In this document: piece by piece, positions 33,586 to 37,512 of the stretch
Position numbering within the stretch: the first letter of the stretch is position 1
How the letters are laid out: each line of letters opens with the position of its first letter
Assembly: GCA_964555675.1 (NCBI GenBank)
Contig: CAZKTU010000036.1
Location: 1 to 37,512, forward strand
Direction: 5' to 3'
Origin: CAIWXH01 sp964555675
GTDB taxonomy: Bacteria; Chloroflexota; Chloroflexia; Chloroflexales; Chloroflexaceae
Length of the DNA stretch: 37,512 nucleotides
Program-made: the position numbers and the translations under genes
Notes under the pieces: generated by a model
Seen by the model: the letters and a program-made list of their open reading frames with translations, nothing else
Databases searched by the model: none
What the model was told of the DNA's origin: nothing

Positions 33586-35778
33586 CTACCCCCGCAGGCG
33601 CCACTCCAGCCCCGTATAGCGCCGCTGCGCGCTCTCGGCGGCCACGGCCGCGGCGACGGCCCGCCGCTCGCCGGCGAGCACGGCCAGGCCGCGGGCGCGC
33701 GTGACCGCCGTGTAGAGCAGATTGCGCTGCAGCATGCCCCCGTGCTGCATCAGCAGCGGCAGCACCACGGCCGGGTACTCGCCGCCCTGACTCTTGTGGA
33801 CGCTCAGGGCGTAGGCCAGGGCCAGCTCGTCGAGCAGGGCGAAGTCGTAGCCCACCTCGCGCTCGTCCTCGAAGCGCACCGTGAGCAGCTGCTCGACCTG
33901 GTCGATCGCCGCGACCACCCCGATGTCGCCGTTATAGACGTCGAGTTCATAGTTGTTGCGCTGCTGGATGACCCGGTCGCCCAGGCGAAAGACCACGCTG
34001 CCGTAGCCCTTCTCGGGCTTGGCGGGGGCCGGCGGGTTGAGAGCCGCTTGCAGCAGCTTGTTGAGGCTGGCCACGCCCGCGGCGCCCTTATGGGTGGGCG
34101 AGAGCACCTGGATGTCGCGCAGCGGGTCGAGCCCGAAGCGGCTCGGGATGCGCGAGGCCACCAGCTCGACCACCCGCGCGGCGCAGGCCTCGGCGTCGGA
34201 CGCGGGGAAGAAGAAGAAGTCCTCGAGGCCCTGCAGCTCGGGTACCTGGCCCCGGTTGATCCGCCGCGCATTCTCGGCGATCCCGCTGCCCGCCGCCTGG
34301 CGAAAGATGGTGTCGAGGTGGACGCTCGGCACCGCGCCACTGGTCAACAGATCGCCCAGTACGCGCCCCGGCCCGACGCTGGGCAGCTGGTCGGCATCGC
34401 CCACCAGCAGCAGGTGGGCCTGGGGCGGCACGGCCTTCAGCAGGTGGTTGGCCAGCAGGATGTCGAGCATGCTGACCTCGTCGACCACCAGCAGGTCGCA
34501 CTCGAGGGGCCAGCCGGCGTCGCGCCTGAACGAGCCGCCCCCGCCCGGCGCATACTCGAGCAGCCGGTGCAGCGTTTTGGCCTCGATCCCCGTCACCTCG
34601 CTCAGCCGCTTGGCCGCCCGCCCCGTCGGCGAGGCCAGTAGCACCCGATGGCCGCGAGCCTGGGCCAGCCTGACCACCGTGCGCACGGTCATGGTCTTGC
34701 CGGTGCCCGGGCCGCCGGTCAGCACGCCGACCTTCTGGGTCAGGGCCATCTGCACGGCCGCCCGCTGCCGCTCGGTCAGACGAACGCCGTGCCGCTCCTC
34801 CAGGTGGGCGAAGACCTGCTCCCAGCGGGCCTGGCCGTAGAAGCCCGCCATCCCCGAGGGCGAGCGCAGCTGTCGCAGCACTGCCGCCGCCACGCCGGTC
34901 TCGGCCATGGCCAGCGGCTTGAGGTAGACCGGAGCGGGCGAGCCGGGGATGTCTTCGCCGGCCCACTCTTCAGCGCCCCCACTCTCCAGGTCGCCCCGGG
35001 CCAGGAGCAGCTCGAGCACCTCGCCCACGAGCTTGTCGGCGACACTGAGCAGGGCGCAGGCCCTGCGGACGAGCTCGCCGGCCGGCAGGAAGCAGTGCCC
35101 GTCCTCTGTGGCCGCGCCCAGGCTATGGCGCAGGCCGGCGGCGATGCGGCGCGGGTCGTCGTGGGGTAGGCCGAGGGCGGCGGCGATCTTGTCGGCGGTG
35201 AGGAAGCCGATGCCGTAGACCTCGTCGGCCAGGCGGTAGGGCTCGTCGCGCACCACCGTGATCGCGGCGTCGCCGTACTGCTTGTAGATGCGCACCGCCA
35301 TGCCCGTGGGCAGCCCGACATCCTGGAGGAAGATCATCACCTCTTTGATGCGCTGCTGCTCGCGCCAGGCGGCCTTGATCAGCTCGACCTTCTTGCGGCC
35401 GAGGCCGGGCACCTCGGACAGGCGGTCGGGCTCGCCCTCGATCACGTCGAGGGTGTACTTGCCGAAGGTGTCGGTGATCTTCTTCGCCGTCGCCGGGCCG
35501 ATACCCTTGATCAGGCCGCTGCCCAGGTAGCGCCTGATGCCGTCGATCGTCGCCGGCATGAGCGACGTGTAGCTCGTCACGGCGAACTGCCGCCCGTGGT
35601 CGCGGTGCTCCTGCCACTCGCCCTCGAGCAGCAGAGTCTCGCCCGGGCGCACGCCCACGAGCTTGCCGACGACGGTGACCTGGTAGTTGCGGCCCTTCGG
35701 GGTCAGGCGGGCGACGGTGTAGCCGTCTTCCTCGCTCTGATAGGTGATGCGCTCGAGGGCGCCCTCAAGAGTGTGCAT
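33586..35778 (-). CDS. recD2: RecD2-type ATP-dependent DNA helicase
   Basis: This 730-residue superfamily 1B helicase unwinds DNA 5' to 3'. In species lacking RecBCD it acts alone in repair and genome stability. An N-terminal OB-like region and tandem helix-hairpin-helix motifs (about 85-215; Gly-Ile-Gly-Pro-Ala-Thr-Ala and Val-Pro-Gly-Leu-Gly) precede the motor. Walker A is Gly-Gly-Pro-Gly-Thr-Gly-Lys361-Thr, Walker B Asp433-Glu434, then Gly-Asp-Ala-Asp-Gln-Leu-Pro-Ser, the UvrD-like C-terminal Val-His-Lys-Ser-Gln-Gly, and Tyr-Thr-Ala-Val-Thr-Arg-Ala. The ATG at 35778 is preferred to a TTG at 35796; no strong ribosome site favours either. No recB or recC gene is adjacent. A promoter is likely at 35829-35837. 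Confidence 0.95.
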   Translation of the reverse strand: MHTLEGALERITYQSEEDGYTVARLTPKGRNYQVTVVGKLVGVRPGETLLLEGEWQEHRDHGRQFAVTSYTSLMPATIDGIRRYLGSGLIKGIGPATAKKITDTFGKYTLDVIEGEPDRLSEVPGLGRKKVELIKAAWREQQRIKEVMIFLQDVGLPTGMAVRIYKQYGDAAITVVRDEPYRLADEVYGIGFLTADKIAAALGLPHDDPRRIAAGLRHSLGAATEDGHCFLPAGELVRRACALLSVADKLVGEVLELLLARGDLESGGAEEWAGEDIPGSPAPVYLKPLAMAETGVAAAVLRQLRSPSGMAGFYGQARWEQVFAHLEERHGVRLTERQRAAVQMALTQKVGVLTGGPGTGKTMTVRTVVRLAQARGHRVLLASPTGRAAKRLSEVTGIEAKTLHRLLEYAPGGGGSFRRDAGWPLECDLLVVDEVSMLDILLANHLLKAVPPQAHLLLVGDADQLPSVGPGRVLGDLLTSGAVPSVHLDTIFRQAAGSGIAENARRINRGQVPELQGLEDFFFFPASDAEACAARVVELVASRIPSRFGLDPLRDIQVLSPTHKGAAGVASLNKLLQAALNPPAPAKPEKGYGSVVFRLGDRVIQQRNNYELDVYNGDIGVVAAIDQVEQLLTVRFEDEREVGYDFALLDELALAYALSVHKSQGGEYPAVVLPLLMQHGGMLQRNLLYTAVTRARGLAVLAGERRAVAAAVAAESAQRRYTGLEWRLRG

Positions 35779-35828
35779 GGGGCATGCTGCGTGCAACGAG
35801 CCGAGAGCAGGGGCTGAAATGCTCGTTC

Positions 35829-35837
35829 AGTATAGCA
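35829..35837 (-). promoter_or_regulatory. extended -10 promoter of recD2
   Basis: The minus strand reads TGC-TATACT, about 50 bp upstream of the start codon. It is identical in its nine bases to the cyclase promoter at 21216-21224. Confidence 0.55.
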
Positions 35838-35849
35838 TCCCCGCCTACC

Positions 35850-35874
35850 GCTGGTACGACTGGTAGGCTAGAAT
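35850..35874 (+). promoter_or_regulatory. promoter-like element upstream of the solute-binding protein gene
   Basis: GCTGGTACGACT, five bases, then GCTAGAAT, about 120 bp before the ATG. It repeats the element at 33552-33574 in the opposite orientation. GCCTACC (35843-35849) and GGTAGGC (35862-35868) make a perfect 7-bp inverted repeat around its left half. Confidence 0.45.
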
Positions 35875-35995
35875 AAGGGCGCACCGCCGAGAAACAGACC
35901 CTAGTCCGCAACCTTCAGCAGGTAGCAGCGTACATGTTCGTGCCGGGCGCTGCGGCGCCCTTCGCTCTGGGCCTATGTCCTCTGCCGGAGGCAGC

Positions 35996-37252
35996 ATGCA
36001 GTCTCTCTCGCGTCTGATTGGTCTGGGCTTCGTCGTCCTGTGCCTGCTTTCAGCGGCCCTCAAGGCCGTCGTCCCCCTCCCCGGGCCCCTCGGCTACGCG
36101 CCCGTCGACCTCGGTTTCGGGGCCAAGGCCCAGCCCATCGAGCTGGTTATCTGGTACGGCACCGAGAAGGAGCAGTGGCTCGAGGAGGCCGCCCGACGCT
36201 TCGAGGCTGGCGGAGCTAGCGCCAATGGCCGCCCGATCAAGGTGACTCTGGTGGGCCTCGGCTCGCGCGAGATCGGCGAGCGGGTCGCCCGCCAGGACTG
36301 GGGCGACAGCCCGCGCCCCACCGTGCTCAGCCCCGCCAGCAGCGTCTGGACCGAGCAGTTGCGCAGCGACTGGGCCGCCCAGAATGGCGGCGAGATCTTC
36401 GCGGGCGATGTCGTGCCCCTGGTGCTCACGCCCCTGGTGGCGGTCGCCTGGGAGGAGCGGGCCGCCCTGTTATGGCCCGCCGGCGCCGACTTCTGGCAGG
36501 GACTCTACCAGGCGATCGCCGCTCCCCGCGGCTGGGCCGAGGTCGCCGAGGGGCGCGGCTTCGCGCCCGGCTCGCCCGAGCAGGCCCGCGCCCAGGGCTG
36601 GGGCTTCGTGAAGTTCGGCCACACTTCGCCCCTCACTTCCAACAGCGGCACCCAGACCCTCGCCCTACTCGCCTACGCCTACCACGGCAAGACCTCGGGC
36701 CTGACCGCTGCCGATGTGGCCGACCCGGCCTTCCAGGCATGGCTCGAGGTGGTCGAACGCTCGACCCTCGACTTTGGCGATAGCACTGGCGCCCTTATGA
36801 CGAGCCTGGTTCAGTTCGGGCCGAGTCGCTATGATGCGGTTATGGTCTACGAGAACCTGGCGCTCGAGAACCTTGAGGCGGCTCAGGGCCGCTGGGGCCA
36901 GCCCATCAGGGTTTACTACCCGCCGGCGACGATCATCAGCGACCACCCCTACGCCATCCTCAGCGAACCCCTCGCGGGTGCCGCCGAGCGCGCTGCGGCC
37001 GCGAGCTTTCGCGACTTCCTGCGCTCCGAGCCGATCCAGGCCCTGGCCCTGGAGTACGGCTTTCGCCCTGCGTCGGCCCAGATCTCGATCGCCGAGGGCG
37101 GCCCCGAGAACCCCTTCACCCGCATGGCCCCGTTCGGCGTCCAGGTCGCCATCGACCAGCAGGTCGAGACGCCCCCCGCCGAGGTCACCCATGCGCTGAT
37201 CGAGTTCTGGGAGCGCCGCATTGCCCCACTGACCCTGCGGCCTAGCCCGTAG
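35996..37252 (+). CDS. extracellular solute-binding protein (PBP-like)
   Basis: The protein has 418 residues, with an N-terminal hydrophobic segment (about 5-28) serving as signal or anchor. The following domain begins with Ile-Trp-Tyr-Gly-Thr-Glu-Lys-Glu-Gln-Trp-Leu and has Ser-Pro-Leu-Thr-Ser-Asn-Ser-Gly-Thr, as in type-2 periplasmic-binding proteins of the SBP_bac_11/molybdate-phosphate class. No lipobox is present. The ATG at 35996 has GGAGG at the right distance; an ATG at 35975 does not. The next gene (37297) encodes a small membrane protein 44 bp on, so the two may be an operon. No transport ATPase or permease is seen, so a sensory or envelope role is as likely as uptake. Confidence 0.82.
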   Translation: MQSLSRLIGLGFVVLCLLSAALKAVVPLPGPLGYAPVDLGFGAKAQPIELVIWYGTEKEQWLEEAARRFEAGGASANGRPIKVTLVGLGSREIGERVARQDWGDSPRPTVLSPASSVWTEQLRSDWAAQNGGEIFAGDVVPLVLTPLVAVAWEERAALLWPAGADFWQGLYQAIAAPRGWAEVAEGRGFAPGSPEQARAQGWGFVKFGHTSPLTSNSGTQTLALLAYAYHGKTSGLTAADVADPAFQAWLEVVERSTLDFGDSTGALMTSLVQFGPSRYDAVMVYENLALENLEAAQGRWGQPIRVYYPPATIISDHPYAILSEPLAGAAERAAAASFRDFLRSEPIQALALEYGFRPASAQISIAEGGPENPFTRMAPFGVQVAIDQQVETPPAEVTHALIEFWERRIAPLTLRPSP

Positions 37253-37296
37253 CGGGGTATATTTAGAGATCCAGCTAGCAGTCTCAAGGAGCCGTT

Positions 37297-37512
37297 ATGG
37301 CCAACTCCTACGCGTACGCCGCTCGGCGCCCACTGGCGCTCCTCGTGCTGCTCTTCGCCCTGCTGGGCGGCCTGCTGATCTACTGGTGGCTGCTGCCCCT
37401 CGGCCTCCTGGCCTATGGCGCAATGGTCTTCATCGGCGGCAAGGACCCGGCCGTAGTGGCGGCGAGCCAGCAGGCGCCCAGGCCGCGCCTCAGCAGTGCC
37501 ACCTTTCGCCCC
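37297..37512 (+). CDS. small membrane protein, cut by the window edge
   Basis: The frame is open from the ATG at 37297 to the last base (72 codons). AAGGAG lies upstream. After a short hydrophilic start (Met-Ala-Asn-Ser-Tyr-Ala-Tyr) there are two hydrophobic segments (about residues 12-30 and 32-47), then a Gln/Pro/Arg-rich part. The family cannot be identified from this portion. It probably forms an operon with the solute-binding protein gene. Confidence 0.7.
   Translation, partial: MANSYAYAARRPLALLVLLFALLGGLLIYWWLLPLGLLAYGAMVFIGGKDPAVVAASQQAPRPRLSSATFRP

Noticed and set aside
35779..35796. TTG start of RecD2 at 35796
   Set aside because: An ATG lies six codons further on at the usual position for the family, and no ribosome site favours the TTG.

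Overview
The window is a high-GC, gene-dense bacterial segment. It most likely comes from a Chloroflexota genome (class Chloroflexia, Chloroflexales-like). The evidence is the FMN-riboswitch-controlled two-gene RibXY-type riboflavin transporter, the secreted amidase with Tyr-Phe-Ala-Glu-Gly repeats, a class III cyclase fused to a receiver and GAF domains, and a type VII-like secretion gene set in a lineage without mycobacterial core genes. The assignment is an inference from gene content and has not been tested by phylogeny. A 100-base run of N (12976-13075) shows that the sequence is a scaffolded draft.

Region 1 (1-9300) is a type VII (ESX/WXG100) secretion-like locus. Reading leftward from 8582 it encodes a canonical WXG100 protein, a 515-residue protein joining a WXG-like helical N-terminus to a class-3-type lipase domain, a second WXG-like small protein with a charged tail, a three-ATPase EccC/EssC motor, and a ubiquitin-like plus FHA protein. 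Facing it on the + strand are a membrane-anchored FHA protein and a Ser/Thr kinase. The set looks like a secretion motor, its helical-hairpin substrates, a lipase effector candidate and a phospho-signalling module. No EccB/D/E, EssA/B or mycosin gene is in the window. An HD-GYP-like protein that has lost two family residues lies upstream.

Region 2 (9400-13300) is housekeeping: glutamate dehydrogenase, an M42 aminopeptidase and NAD kinase. It is followed by a 74-bp tandem repeat that flanks the assembly gap. Region 3 (13300-18000) encodes two exported proteins: a peptidoglycan-amidase-like protein with FAEG repeats, and a lipoprotein with four carboxypeptidase-regulatory-like domains fused to a DUF4015 glycosidase-like barrel. 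Region 4 (18100-23570) holds a receiver-GAF-PAS-adenylate cyclase, a site-2-protease-type membrane peptidase and a fumarylacetoacetase-family hydrolase. Region 5 (23570-29760) holds carB, a succinate-semialdehyde dehydrogenase and a DUF4352 lipoprotein.

Region 6 (29900-32180) is a complete regulated transport unit: a sigma-70 promoter, an FMN riboswitch, an intrinsic terminator, a permease and a substrate-binding lipoprotein, with no ATPase gene nearby. Region 7 (32200-37512) has a TetR regulator with a perfect 24-bp palindrome over its own -10 box, a DUF1499 protein, RecD2 helicase, a periplasmic-binding-type protein, and the start of a small membrane protein. Several genes share an extended -10 element of the form TGCTAnnnT. 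Two kinds of repeat recur: G-rich/C-rich palindromes, and heptanucleotide tandem repeats.
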